Positions 21,346-33,375 of a DNA stretch of 64,000 bases are shown here, piece by piece. The stretch is from the NCBI GenBank assembly GCA_933228675.1, contig CAKOFX010000006.1, positions 52,501 through 116,500 on the forward strand. Direction: 5' to 3'. A model generated the notes under the pieces. It worked only from the letters and a program-made list of their open reading frames with translations. It made no database searches and had not been told where the DNA came from. A program made the position numbers and the translations under genes. Each line of letters opens with the position of its first letter. Position 1 is the first letter of the stretch. Source of the DNA: Stomorhina lunata (lineage: Eukaryota; Arthropoda; Insecta; Diptera; Rhiniidae).

Positions 21346-21875
21346 AAGTTTACAATATAAAATTATATAAAATTTTTTCTACTATTGAGATTTGATTAGT
21401 TATCGTATTAAAAATCGTTATGTGATTTAAAAATGCCACATACAAATAAACTTCTGCCACTTTTAAAAATTCGTTCTTAAAGTCTTTTAGTCTTATCTTA
21501 TAAAGACATATTTAAAATGAATTTATCTTTTCTAACATCTCGAGGACTCGTGGAAATTCCTATTAGCTTCAAGTGGTTTGTGTTGACTTTAAGAAATTTT
21601 ATACTTGATTCTAGTATTGCTTTACTTATCTTTGTCCATCTTCTATTGTTGCTGCAAAAATGTTAATATAAAATTTCTCTGTTCTGCTCTTAAATAGGAC
21701 TACTATCATTATTATCTTGACTTTCAAAGGAAATTTCTTCAATTTAAATAAAAATATTTCATTGTATTCGTGATTTGTATTATTGTGGCTATAAATAAGA
21801 ATGTTTATTAAAATTTCTTGATATTATAAAATTGCGCAGTTTTTATGTATATTTGGAAAAATGTAAGGGACTCTG
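21346..21875. other. Unassigned AT-rich stretch
   Basis: No gene, terminal repeat or match to other repeats of the window is seen. Confidence 0.4.
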
Positions 21876-22285
21876 TTAGACTTGAATGTTATATTCGGTT
21901 GTGCCGAATTTTATATACCCAACATCAAGTTGTGTTAAATTTAGAAATATCTCTCATATATCTACGAGGGAGCAGCTAATTAAAAATTTGGAAGCTGTTA
22001 CGCTAGTTGGTATTTTTGCTAAAATAGTTCAAAATTGAAAATTATCTAAGTTGTTTCCTTTGTATTTACTTTGAATAAAATTCGGTCTCATAACCGAATA
22101 TAGTTTTACATTAATAAGTTGTTAAATACTTTTCGTTTAGCTTAATATTTAGTTAGGATAAACCAGTTGATAGTAATACGACATTTTCATATATTTTGTT
22201 AGAAGTTTCAAATACATCTACCGTATATAAAGTCTTGACATTGGTGGAATTTTAATATGCTGATTTTACCTCCGATTGTAGACAT
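21876..22285 (-). mobile_element. INE-A, 3' module (extra copy)
   Basis: It starts with a diverged terminus (TTAGACTTGAATGTTATATT) and the hairpin region, and runs to GATTGTAGACAT. The next INE-A terminus AACAAGTAAGAGTGTTATAG follows at once. This is the same head-to-tail arrangement as at 8937/9349, 52212/52638 and 61375/61541. Confidence 0.75.
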
Positions 22286-22319
22286 AACAAGTAAGAGTGT
22301 TATAGTCGTGTAAATCTTA

Positions 22320-23616
22320 AAGAGTGCTCTAAATAAAATTTGTAGTTGGATTTTCTTAAATAAAAATCAAACCTTTTAATATAAAAACTCTACAAAATAC
22401 GCAAATATAATGACATATTATACAAAATCATTTAGCATTAAAATGTTTACTTAGTACTCGGGTTTTGCAAAATTATCGACTTTTTTCGGAAATCCTCCCA
22501 TTAAAGATTTTACAGTTGCTTCTGATACCTTTTTGGAGCATGTGTTCCACCTGCGCTTAAAATCGGACATGTTCTTGGAAATCTTTCCTGTTTTCTTCAA
22601 TTCCTTTTTTACCAGAGCCCAATACCTTTCCACAGGCCGGAGTTCTGGACAGTTAGGTGGATTTGCCTCTCGTGGTACAAAACGGACATTATTGGTTGAG
22701 TACCACTCAAGTGCCTTTTTTCCATAATGGCATGATGCCAAATCGGGCCAAAAAAATGTAGTCACTCTGTGCTCTCTTAAAAAGGGTAACAGCCGTTTTT
22801 GTAGGCACTTCTTTATATAAATTTCTGTGTTTATTGTGCCAGATGCCACAAATACTTTACTTTTTTTGCCACAACTGCAAATAGCTTGCCACACGAGAAA
22901 CTTCTTAGGGAATTTTGTTTGTTTTTTTATGCGAAACTCTTGCCGAACATTGCCCTGTTTATCAGCAATATAAAAATCTAGACCAGGAAGTCGAAAAAAG
23001 TCTGCCAGTACGTATGTTTCATCATCCATCACACAACAGGTGTATTTTTTTATAAAATCACACTTCAATTTTTTCGCTCGTTTTTTCGCTTCTAAGTTCT
23101 TTATAGCATTGTGATCTGCAACCTTTTGGACTTTGTATGTCTTCAGTCCAGCATAAGCTTTGACTCTATGTGCAAAATTCGTAGAACATTTCACCGTACG
23201 AGCTGCTTTTCTTAAAGAAGTGTTAGGCGCTCTTCGAAAGAGTCGCTCGACTTCTTTTGCCTTACCAATATCTCTAGGACCTTTTTTCCTCCCTGATCCA
23301 GGTTTTTCTTCAATGCTCTGGTTTTCCTTATACCGTCTGATGGCATTAGAAACCGTTTGAGGGTCAACTTTCAAAATTTTAGCTATTTTTTTAAAAGTCC
23401 ATGACGGATTTTTTTGAAAAGTTTTAATTATATTTTCACGAACTTTTTTTTCGCAGTCCATTTTGATTTAAATAACTATTGAAAATTAATAATTTCTAAA
23501 ATAATAGTATCTGACATATCTATAGAAACTAACTTGATCAAAAAATAAATTATTTCTTGCACTATGGGTAAATTTTGTCTAAAATAGTAAATGCATATTT
23601 TTTTTAGAACACTCTT
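22320..23616 (-). mobile_element. DD37E transposon, copy II (structurally intact)
   Basis: The 1297-bp element has inverted ends AAGAGTGCTCTAAAT and AAGAGTGTTCTAAAA. It is flanked by TA on both sides (22318-22319, 23617-23618) and encodes one uninterrupted transposase. It sits in the 3' end of an INE-A copy, between AATCT and TATACCC. Short imperfect ends and a TA duplication are normal for Tc1/mariner elements. Confidence 0.92.
22451..23461 (-). CDS. DD37E Tc1/mariner transposase, full length
   Basis: This 336-residue frame is the only complete gene in the window. The N-terminal helix-turn-helix (about residues 8-47) is followed by a basic GR-type hinge (KPGSGRKKGP, 54-62) and a second helix-turn-helix (about 68-115); these bind the terminal repeats. 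The catalytic RNase H-like domain has D147 in VMDDETYV, D240 in FFWPDLASCHYG and E278 in LRPVERYWALVKKEL. With 37 residues between the last two it is DD37E. The protein acts in the nucleus as a cut-and-paste transposase using TA sites. The start is the ATG of MDCEKK, which the two dead copies share. The end, KPEY, is also conserved in them. No stop, frameshift or catalytic substitution was seen, so it may be recently active. No introns are apparent. Confidence 0.92.
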   Translation of the reverse strand: MDCEKKVRENIIKTFQKNPSWTFKKIAKILKVDPQTVSNAIRRYKENQSIEEKPGSGRKKGPRDIGKAKEVERLFRRAPNTSLRKAARTVKCSTNFAHRVKAYAGLKTYKVQKVADHNAIKNLEAKKRAKKLKCDFIKKYTCCVMDDETYVLADFFRLPGLDFYIADKQGNVRQEFRIKKQTKFPKKFLVWQAICSCGKKSKVFVASGTINTEIYIKKCLQKRLLPFLREHRVTTFFWPDLASCHYGKKALEWYSTNNVRFVPREANPPNCPELRPVERYWALVKKELKKTGKISKNMSDFKRRWNTCSKKVSEATVKSLMGGFPKKVDNFAKPEY

Positions 23617-24828
23617 TATATACCCACCATGTTAAATTTAGAAACATATCATATAACTTCGGTTGCAGCAGCTTCATAGTTCAACATTCAAAAGGTGTAA
23701 GTGGTTTCCCTAGTATTTATTTACTTTGAAAAAAAAAATCGTTATCGTAACCGGGTATGGTTTTACACTAATATATTGTTAAATACTTTTCGTTTAGATT
23801 AATATTAAGTTAGGATAAAGAAGTTGATAGTAATACGACAGGTCCATATATTTTGTTAGGAGTTTCTAATGCATCTACCATATACATAATCTTAATATGC
23901 TGCTTGTACCTTTCTTATTATTATAGCCAAATGTCGACCGATTATAACAAAGTTTCACACACTGGCTTTTATTTATATAAAGCTTATTCCTGCAAAATTT
24001 AGTGGCAATAGCTGTCACAGTTTCTAATTTAATAGCTTTTAACTGGTCCTTGAAAAATTTTTTTTTGGTTTCCGGGAGTGTTTTTTATATGAAAGCTATA
24101 GTCAAATATGGACCGATTCCTATAAAATTTGATATACTGACCAATAGTTAAATAAACCTTCTTTATTCTAAATTTAGTCGTCAAAGCTATTACAATTGTA
24201 CTCAATTTGTCAGCATTCATGTGTTTCCCGGGGCGGGGTTATATGGGAGCTCAAACTAAATCTGAACTGATTTCGCCCATTTTCAGTATACAACTTTGGT
24301 TACATATCAAAAATACTTTTGTAAAAGCTTGTTTCTCTAGCTTTTGTAGTTAAGGAGCTGTCGAACTTATATCTAACGGACAGACGGACATAAATCTCCT
24401 TTTCTTTTTGTATTTTTGTGTTTCTGTAAGTTTTTTATATGGGAGCTATGGTCAGGTGGTGACCGATTGAGACAAAATTTTCCACACTGGCTGGCATTCA
24501 CATAAGACTTCCTCGTGCTAAATTTAGTGGCCAAAGCTATTACAGTTTATCATTTATTGGCATTTAATTAAATTTCAGGTGGAATTTAGGCTGTTTCCGT
24601 AAGTTTTTTATATGGGAGATATGGTTAAATGTGAACCGATTTCGATGAAATTTTATATGCTCCCTAGTGCTTATGCAACTTCTAGATACCAAATTTTGGT
24701 ATCATAGCTGTTATAATTTGTCATTTATTAGCAAATAAGCGATTAGTCTAGACGAGGTTATACGGGAGCTATGGTGAAATGTTAACCGATTTTGCCCAAT
24801 TTCAATACCATAGTTATCGTGATTTCAA

Positions 24829-25458
<630 letters not shown>

Positions 25459-26189
25459 TCTTAGAATTTCATAAGGATTCAGATATCATCGTTTTTGATT
25501 TTTGAGCCAATATTAAGGAAATTACAAACGGAATGACAATCTCAATATACCCCCATTCTTAGGGTATGAAAAGGGGATATTATACGTATAGGAATTATTG
25601 CTTATTCTTGCAAAATTCAGTAGCCATACCTATCATAGTTTCTAATTTAATAGCTGTTGGTAAAATGTTTGGTTTCCGTGAGTGATTTTTATATGAAAGC
25701 TAAAGTCAAATATGGACTGATTCCTATAAAATTTGATAAACTGATAAAAAGCTGCATAAAACTTTCCTATTTTAAATTTAGTCGTCATAGCTATTACAAT
25801 TGTATTCAAAATATCAACATTAATGTGTTTCCCTTGTCGGGGTTATATGGGAGCTCTAACTAAATTTTAACCGATTTGGTCTATTTTCAACACACAACTT
25901 TTTCAAGATATCCAAAATACTTTTATCTGACGGACAGATGGACATAAACAACCTTTTCTTTATGTATTTTTGTGTTTCCATAAGTTTTTTATATGGGAGC
26001 TATGGTCAAATGTTGTGAACCGCCGTGGTATAGCAGGTTAGTCATCCGCCTAGAATACCAGAGGTCCCAAGTTCGATCTTCTGCCAGACCCACTTGAAGA
26101 AATAAATTTTCAAAAAAAGCAGCGTTTTCACCTCATAACTCAGCTAGCCACTGGTTATTGAGTATTAGGCTATGTAAAACTTCTCTAAC

Positions 26190-27374
26190 CAGAGACCGAA
26201 TATTGTTTTATTTTTTAAATCAATCAAGTATAAATATCATTGCCGATGAAAATTTATTTTCATTTCGATCGATGAATAAAAATGAGGGATTTATATTTGA
26301 AATATAAATATCCCTCATGGTGAATATTTTAAATATCTTTAACGATAAATATCCGAACAGAAATATATTTTATTGATTGTTTTATTTTTGAACTTCTGTT
26401 TTGACTTTGAAAAAATAAAATATTTTTGAAATTTTAAAATTTTCAACAATGAATGTATGAATATGTTTCCAATTAATTGGAATGTTTTAGGACATCGAAG
26501 TTAAACCTAATAATCCTAATGGAACTATTGGTGGTTTCTTTGACTCGCAAAACCATTTCAACATAAAATTTGCAACAATAATTGAATTTATTGTTATTTT
26601 AACGTCCTAAAGACTTTTTATACCAGGACAAATCTTCTTCTGTCATTCTTGATTCCCAGTGGAGCATAGGGCCTGGGAGGATACAGCAATTGCCTGGCGT
26701 CTCTAGCTACCAGGTAAGAACTGTATCCAATTCCCACTCTAACCTTCTCGTGGTACATCCTGTAAACCTGAGCAACCTAGTTTTAGATGCGGTAAGCAAC
26801 CCGTATGGGATTCTAGGTCAGGGCTAATATAAAAGGGAGTTATCTAAGAGCGATTCCAACGTATATGGTCTAAGGGCCAAAGATAATTGTACTTAGTAAA
26901 GTACGAAAATGCTAATCGAGCGGCTCGCTATACAAACGTGGCTTGTGTCTTTGGACCCATCACCCATCGACTTAGCACTCACAACGTTTTAAGCATGAAA
27001 AGAAACAACATTACTCCAAGGGGTAATCATGCGAGAAATCCCCTTGCTAAGGCAGCTGGCGCAAGGATTTTGGAGTTGTCTAATCTATGCAAGAACATTA
27101 TGATGAATAAAACCAAATACAGAAATAAATTTTGAATATTTTTTATTAAAATTTTTTTTCATCGGATGAAAAAAGATGAAAATTATTTTGAACTGATAAA
27201 TATCCCAAACGATTTTTTTATTTTTTATTTTCATCGGATTGAAAAACGATACAAAATTTTTCGAACAATTAAAAATCTTTAGGGATTTTTATTATTTTTT
27301 AAACTTTAATGATTGTTTTTGTATAGATTAATATATGAAAATATTGTTTTAAAAGTATTAATATTCGGTCTCTG
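26190..27374. mobile_element. hAT-like non-autonomous element, 1185 bp
   Basis: Perfect 15-bp terminal inverted repeats (CAGAGACCGAATATT) are flanked by an 8-bp duplication with one mismatch (TCTCTAAC at 26182, TATCTAAC at 27375). CAGAG ends and an 8-bp duplication are typical of hAT. No transposase is encoded. The ends are AT-rich with several inverted blocks. The middle (about 26630-27130) is distinctly more GC-rich and may be foreign cargo. Confidence 0.85.
26630..27135 (+). other. GC-richer cargo segment inside the hAT-like element
   Basis: This block differs in composition from both flanks. It includes an open frame of 82 codons (26887-27135) with no recognised domain, although residues such as NHARNPLAKAAGARILEL look protein-like. 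It ends in AATAAATTTTGAATATT, which could be a polyadenylation-type tail. It could be the 3' end of a retroelement or a captured transcript. I do not recognise it. Confidence 0.3.
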
Positions 27375-28099
27375 TATCTAACTAATGAATTTGCCGTTCG
27401 GAGCAGGCGTTAAAACGTAGGTCCCTTTCAATGAGTCATGAGCTCATTGTCTGAAAGAAGTACCACTAGTTTCAATTGGAATGTTGTCGTGGAAAATTAT
27501 GGTCAAATGTTGACCGACTGTAACAAAATTTTACACACTGGCTGGCGTTGACATAAGACTTACTTGTGCTAAATTTAATGGCAAAAACTATTACAGTTTA
27601 TCATTTATTGGTATTTAAGTGTATTTTAGGTGGAATTTAGGCTGTTTCCGTAAGTTTTTTGTATGGGAGCTATGGTTAAATGTAAACCGATTTGGATGAA
27701 TTTTTATATGCTGCCTAGAACTTATCTACGAGTTCCACATAACAAATTTTATCATCATTGCTATTATAATTTGTCATTTATTAGCAAATAAGCAATTAGC
27801 CTAGACGAGGTTATACGGGAGTTATGATCAAATGTGAACCGATTTTACATGTTTTCAATACCAAGAAATGAAGAATATGCCAAATTTCAGTGACATCAAT
27901 CGCTCAATCCTCTTAAAATTTCATAAGGATTCAGAATATACTTCAATTTTGGTTTTTGAACCAATATTAAGGAAATTACAAACGGAATGACCATCTCAAT
28001 ACGCCCCCTTTTTTTTTGATGGTGGGTATGAAAACGGCTAGCACCAATGAATTCAGCGTACTTTAATTATCTTTACCCACTTCGTCTTACTTTTGTCTG

Positions 28100-28886
28100 T
28101 TTATACCCTTCACCACCATAGGTGGAAAGGGTATTATAAGATTGTGCTGATGTATGTAACACATAGAAATATTTGTCTTAGATCCACCTATTAGTATACC
28201 AATAGGCTTTGAATCACTTTCTGAGTCGATTTAGCGATGTCCATCTGTCCGTCTGGCTGGCTGGACCCCCATGTAAACCATGTATTCAAAGTACAGGTCG
28301 CAATTCAAAAGATAATTTGATGAAATTTGGCACAGATCAGTTTTTTGATAGTTGAACCATGGCTGTTGAAATTCGTCAAAATCGGTCTATTATTTATGGT
28401 ACCTCCCATAGGTCCCACTTCCCCGAATTGATATATTGGCGACAAATATTAATTTTTTTCATGAAATTTAAAATATGCTTATTTAAGATATTGCTTATGT
28501 ATAAATAAATCTAAAATAAATTTCGCTGAAATCTTTCCACATTTGACCATAGCTCTCATACAAACTCTTATGTCAAAACACATTAAATGGGACAAAAATC
28601 ATTAAAACGCTCGTAAATCTGAAGATAATGAGAATTTTAAGTTTTCTTGTAACAACTGTAATCAATTTGCGAAATTTCGAGATAGTCGGTCCACATTTGA
28701 CCCTAGTTCTCATATAAGTCTAAATGACGGAAACAGCTTAAATATATAAGTTTTGAGAAAGTGTTTGTATAATGGCAAAATTTAGCAAATATTTGTCTTT
28801 ATACAGAAAAAATAACACCTTTGACCTTAGTGGTGAAGGGTATTGTATGGTCGAGCCTGACCGACTATTGCACTTTCTTACTTGTT
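28100..28886 (+). mobile_element. INE-B, full-length (787 bp)
   Basis: It begins TTATACCCTTCACCACCATA, then GGGTATTATAAG, GAGTCGATTTAGCGATG, GTCC/GTCT repeats and CTGGACCCCCATGTAAACC. The 3' end is GAAGGGTATTGTATGGTC, then GCACTTTCTTACTTGTT. GGTC-GAGCCT-GACC forms a short hairpin close to the 3' end. No coding capacity. This is the reference copy for the family. Confidence 0.82.
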
Positions 28887-29337
28887 TTTTAACTAGCACA
28901 TCGTAATTAAAGGTTTCTGTTAGTTTTTGTTTATATATTGGAAATAGATTCATATAATCAATTCAATAAAGTTAAAATTGTTTAGTCAGTATCAACGTAT
29001 AAAATAAATACTATCAGGTTCTCCTGTTAAAGTTAATCAATCTTGAAACCATTTACAAACATTGCAGTGAATATTTGTAAACATTTTGTTTCCATCTTAT
29101 AACCAAAAATATTTCTAACTTAAATTTTAAGGTTTGTTTACTATTTAAAAGTAATACAAGTAACTAACAATCTTCTTTATAAGATGAAGAGTTTCAATAA
29201 GCCAAAAAAATTTGTACTTGCATTCATCTCCTTGCACTTGGTTGGTATTAATTAGTTTTAAAAGTTGCAAGCTAGAGTAAATAATACTTGTAAGCGCTTG
29301 TAAGGTTAAAGAAAATTAAATGATGAAATATCAATAT
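28887..29337. other. Unassigned AT-rich stretch
   Basis: No gene or repeat relation was recognised. Confidence 0.4.
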
Positions 29338-29846
29338 TTATGCCCTTCACCACCATAGTGTATATTGAAAAGCCTCAAAATCAAAATTTTGCACAGATAA
29401 GAATTTTTTAAATATAAACCTACAACCAAAATTTTTTAACCATCGATCCACAATTGACATTAGATCCCGTATAAGACCCTCTATCGGAATTGATATAAAT
29501 AGGCTTAAATCTCAAAATTTTCTACAAGTGCTGTTTCACTCACATCAGGTTTACTTGATAAGTTTTTCTTTAAATTTCTTTTGAATTTACATTCACGTTC
29601 ACACACGAACATTTTCTTCATCAGTTTTCACTTGATTTTCCTTTAATTTCATACAAATTTTTAAAATTTTCATAAACTTGATAGTACGGTCAGGTTTGTA
29701 TCAGGAGCCAAACCTGACTGGTGTGAAATTAGACTAAAATTTAAGAAAAACTTGTAAAGTTGTTAGTCCATGTTTGACTTTAGTAGTGAAGGGTATCACA
29801 TAGTCGGGCTTGATCGGCTATAGCTTTTTCTTACTTATATATTTAC
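29338..29846 (+). mobile_element. INE-B, diverged copy with inserted hairpin
   Basis: It starts ATGCCCTTCACCACCATAG and ends GAAGGGTATCACATAGTCGG, then TTTTTCTTACTTATAT. The GTCC section is deleted. The inner part holds a perfect 8-bp stem hairpin CAGGTTTG ... CAAACCTG (29691-29716). Confidence 0.65.
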
Positions 29847-29938
29847 CATCGAAGTTAAAAAATTGGAAAATTGGCTCTTGCAATTTTTATGGCAGCAAAA
29901 GCCTTAAGCTTTTGAGTTTTTGTTAAACTCAATAATTT

Positions 29939-31090
29939 CAGGGCCCTATTTCACTAAACTACAATTCTACAAGTTTACAAGTTACAATTACAAGTCTAAT
30001 TCTTACAAGTGCTGTTCAATTGTGTTTAATTAAAATTTTCACAACAATTGTAACTTTTTGGACTTGTAAACTACAATTTCTACAATTCTAAAATTACAAT
30101 TTCTACAATTATAATAAAATATTCTGATAAATATATAGAGTCAAATAAAACATTTTTGAACTCGTACTGAACCACAACATCTACGATTTTCATGAAATTA
30201 TTTACATTCTCCTAGCCTAGGTAATTTTTACACTTCTTCAAAATTTTTCATTTCGCTTTGGTTCAGATTTTATGGCGGTTCAAATTTCGTTTTTTTTTTC
30301 AATATTTTTTCCGAAATATACCCACTTTATATGCCTACTGTTATCAAATTTTTATAAGACTAGGCTCATGTTTTAGCATATGGCCTGTAGTCTTTTAAAT
30401 TAAAAAATTAAGTCAAAATTTGTACTGAAATATTATGAATTGTTTTAGAAAACGTTTTTGTTTTTCGATCCACCATGGGCCCATTTTTTTGGCTTTCACA
30501 TTTTGTTGTCTACACTATTATCCACATTTGACCATACATACCCTTCACCACTATAGGTGGAAAGCGTATTATAAGTTTGTGCTGATGTATGTAACGCATA
30601 GAAATAATGGTCTTAGACTACCTTTAGTACACCAATGGACTTAGAATTCATTCCTGAGTCGATGTCAGTCCGTCCGTCCATCTGGCTGGACCCCCATGTA
30701 AACTTTATAATCAAACAAAATAAATAAATGGTTTAATATTGATTTCATTTTGTGTTAATGTTAACTAATTTTTATTAAAAGATAGTTAAAAACGACATTT
30801 GAATTCAATTTATCATTCACTTGTAACTTGTAAAATTTTTTTTGAGAGTCTAAGTCGACTCTATGCTTTTTTCCTATAATTCTACAAGTGTACAAGTACA
30901 AATTTAGATTAGTGAAACAAAACCACTTTTAGAAGCATGACCTGTAAACTTGTGAATTGTAAAAATCACTTGTATTTAGCTACAAACTTGTAATTGTATT
31001 TCAATAAAACACAATTTTTTACAAGTTCACAATTTTAGAAGCAAAAACACTTGTAATTGTAGACTTGTAGCTTAGTGAAATAGGGCCCAG
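29939..31090. mobile_element. TIR element rich in ACAAGT motifs
   Basis: The ends are CAGGGCCCTATTTCACTAA (29939) and the reverse complement of CTGGGCCCTATTTCACTAAG (ending 31090), so the inverted repeats differ at one of the first 19 positions. Both subterminal regions are packed with ACAAGT/ACTTGT motifs in inverted order. No transposase is present and no clear target duplication was found. The CAGGG start suggests hAT, but this is unproven. Confidence 0.7.
30537..30720 (+). mobile_element. INE-B 5' fragment within the TIR element
   Basis: ATACCCTTCACCACTATAGG through CTGGACCCCCATGTAAACTT matches the INE-B head. The remainder of INE-B is absent. Confidence 0.7.
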
Positions 31091-31334
31091 GTATTGAGAT
31101 GAAAATAATTTTGATAAATTGTAGTTAGTAACAAATAAAATGAGATATTATATTTGCGAAGCTAAAGTAATTAAAAGTTTATAGCTACTAAACCAAAAAT
31201 TTACAATAAAGATGCATAAACATAGAAAAAAGATAATACAAATCTTCGTTTTTCTTTACTATTGACAGCGGTTAACCCTTTGCGACTGACGCGGTTGTTT
31301 AGCAGACACCAACAATAATTAAGTTCTGAAAAGA
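31091..31334. other. AT-rich stretch with a possible piggyBac-like end
   Basis: TTAACCCTTTGCGACTGACG at about 31273 resembles TTAACCCTCTGCGGCAGACG at about 46977, with further agreement (TAGCAGACA). No inverted partner was found for either. Confidence 0.35.
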
Positions 31335-32149
31335 ACTTTCCTATTAAATTTGATATACTGACCAATGGTTGCATAAAACTTCTCTATTTTAAATAAAGTC
31401 GTCGTAGCTTTTACAATTGCATTCAATTTATCAAGATTAATGTGATCCCCGGGGCGGAGTTATATGCAAGCTTTAACTAAATGTGAACCGATCTCGCCCA
31501 TTTTGATCACACAAGTTTCTCAAGATATCGAAAATACTTTTGTGAAATTTTGTCATTCTAGCTCTTTTCGTTAAGACGCTATTGCTCTTTCACTTAATGG
31601 ACACGCGGACACAGATCCCTTATCTTTTTGGTATTTTTGTGTTTCCGTAAGTTCTAATATGGGAGATATGGTCAAATGGTAACCGATCGTGACAAAATTT
31701 TTCGCACTGCCTGGCATTGACATAAGATTTCCTTGGCCTAAATTTAGTGGCTATATCTAGTACAGTTTATCATTTATTTGCGTGGAATTTAGGCTGTTTT
31801 CGTAAGTATTTTGTATGGGCGCTATGGTTAAATATGCTAAATAACGATCATGTAAAACTACTCTTAGCAAAATTAATTAATCATCGATTGGCTTATGCGG
31901 ATATATACGGGAGCTATGGTTAAATGTCTACCGCTTTCGCCCAATTTCAATACCATAATTTTTGAAGAAATAGAGAATATTTGTGCAAAATTTTATTGAC
32001 ATACATCCATTCATCATCGCTCAATCGTCTTAGAATTTCATAAGAATTTAGAATATACATCAATTTTGGTTTAAGAGCCAATATTAACTAAAATACAAAC
32101 GGAATGACAATCTCAATATACCCCCCATTCTTTTTGCTGGTGGGTATAG
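31335..32149 (-). mobile_element. INE-A, internally deleted first module
   Basis: It runs from ATTAAATTTGATATACTGAC to the 5' end TGCTGGTGGGTATA. The tetranucleotide run is missing. Confidence 0.7.
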
Positions 32150-32325
32150 AAATGAGTGATCACAGAATTTCGTTATTTTGGTTGTAGCAATCATAGTTAA
32201 CGAGAAAATCGACTTTAAAGTTCTTTTTATTAAAAAATATCAAAAAAATCAATTTTGGTATGAAAAAAAGTGATTACATAATTTCATTACTTTGGCTCTA
32301 GCTATCATATCTGGCAATTTTATGA
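32150..32325 (-). repeat. 114-bp repeat, diverged inverted copy
   Basis: In reverse it carries the blocks ATAGCTAGAGCCAAA, TAATGAAAT-like and TTTTCATACCAAAATTG found at 2840-3195. It again directly adjoins an INE-A end. Confidence 0.55.
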
Positions 32326-32819
32326 CAACATAGACCTCTCTATCCACCTATGCCCAAAACGGCGTTTACACATTAAACACGCTGTTCATTCAACTTTTTG
32401 ATATTCATTGTGAAAAAAGTGCTCAATTATGTATAAAGTTTTGCAATCAAAGGTCATGTTGAATGTTTTTTCCTCAACGAATGTCCAATACATAAACACA
32501 GCAACAATCACAAAGGTCTATTTACAAATGTGTGTCAGTAAACAAAAGGATTCAAGTATGTCAATGTGCAATTTCGTGTGAAGTTGTGGTGGTGGTTTTA
32601 ACTGAATGGTTGATTTCGGCTGAACGATTTTTTCATTTATCTGTGTCGATATCACTTTCACTTTTATCTTCTGTTTATTCGCAATTTGGTTAGAATAAAC
32701 TTCTTCTGCTCTTTTTGATACCAAAAAATAAAACGTTCGAATTGAAATGGGTAACAATTTAAAAATGAAAAATCTTTGTAGTGGTACTCAATATTGTTTG
32801 CTCTAGGTTTTCAAAATCT
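32326..32819. other. Unassigned stretch
   Basis: One 79-codon minus-strand frame (32518-32757) has no recognised features. No repeats were identified. Confidence 0.35.
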
Positions 32820-33270
32820 ATTGTCTAATAATCAAAAAACAGCCGTCAACTAATGGTTAATCACTCACAACGATCACCAACAAATACTTATCAAACTGCC
32901 GTCAAAGAATTATCAAACAATCGTCAACAACTATTCAATAGTAGTTTTCTATCGTTAATCAATCGTCAAACAATAATCAAACAACAAAAAAAAGCTATTG
33001 TGAAACAACCGCCAAACAATCATCAAACAGTCTTCAAACCAGTCACCAAACGTGTTGAAAAATCAATAAAAAAACAATTGTTTAACAATTGTTAAACAAC
33101 CATCAAACAATCAGCAAACAGTTGACAAAAGTCTTGAAACAATCTTCGAAGAATTGTCAAACAATCGCCACAATTATTAAAGAAAACAAAAAATCGCCTG
33201 TCAATCGTCAATAAATCATCAAACAACTGTCAAACACTAGTCAAGCCACCATTGTCAAACCGTTATCAGT
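32820..33270. repeat. Degenerate CAAACAATCGTC-type tandem repeat
   Basis: Variants of TCAAACAATCGTCAA recur throughout with a loose period of about 10-12 bases and many substitutions. This looks like a decayed minisatellite. Confidence 0.6.
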
Positions 33271-33311
33271 CAAGCATCACTAATACCGTTTTCGGATTTA
33301 AGACTAATCGT

Positions 33312-33375
33312 AACAAGTAAGAGTGGTATATTCGGCTTTGCCGAATCTTGGATACCCTTCACCAATGGTGTTCCA
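33312..33375 (-). mobile_element. INE 3'-terminal scrap
   Basis: AACAAGTAAGAGTGGTATAT and the hairpin CGGCTTTGCCG are followed by GGATACCCTTCACCAATGG. An INE-A-type 3' end thus joins an INE-B-type start. Confidence 0.65.

Larger units (their letters stand above)
26016..27497 (+). mobile_element. SINE-1, full-length copy, split by a hAT-like element
   Basis: The SINE is flanked by a perfect 15-bp target duplication TATGGTCAAATGTTG (26001-26015 and 27498-27512) within INE-A. Without the insert it is about 289 bp: tRNA-like head with A box (TGGTATAGCAGGTTAGT) and B box (AAGTTCGATC), a body (CACCTCATAACTCAGCTAGC), and a 3' part (CTTTCAATGAGTC, TTGGAATGTTGTCG) ending in a short A-rich tail. LINE machinery supplied in trans normally moves such elements. 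Confidence 0.85.
25568..28031 (-). mobile_element. INE-A, interrupted by a SINE
   Basis: Sequence 25568-26015 and 27498-28031 joins into one INE-A first module. It starts AGGGGATATTATACGTATAG-like and ends GATGGTGGGTATGAAA. The 3' module is absent, as in the copy at 15756. Confidence 0.75.

Noticed and set aside
22533..22727. Plus-strand frame opposite the DD37E gene (similar frames at 6629-6823 and 46305-46499 minus)
   Set aside because: Antisense shadow of the conserved C-terminal part of the transposase; it recurs only because the transposon recurs.
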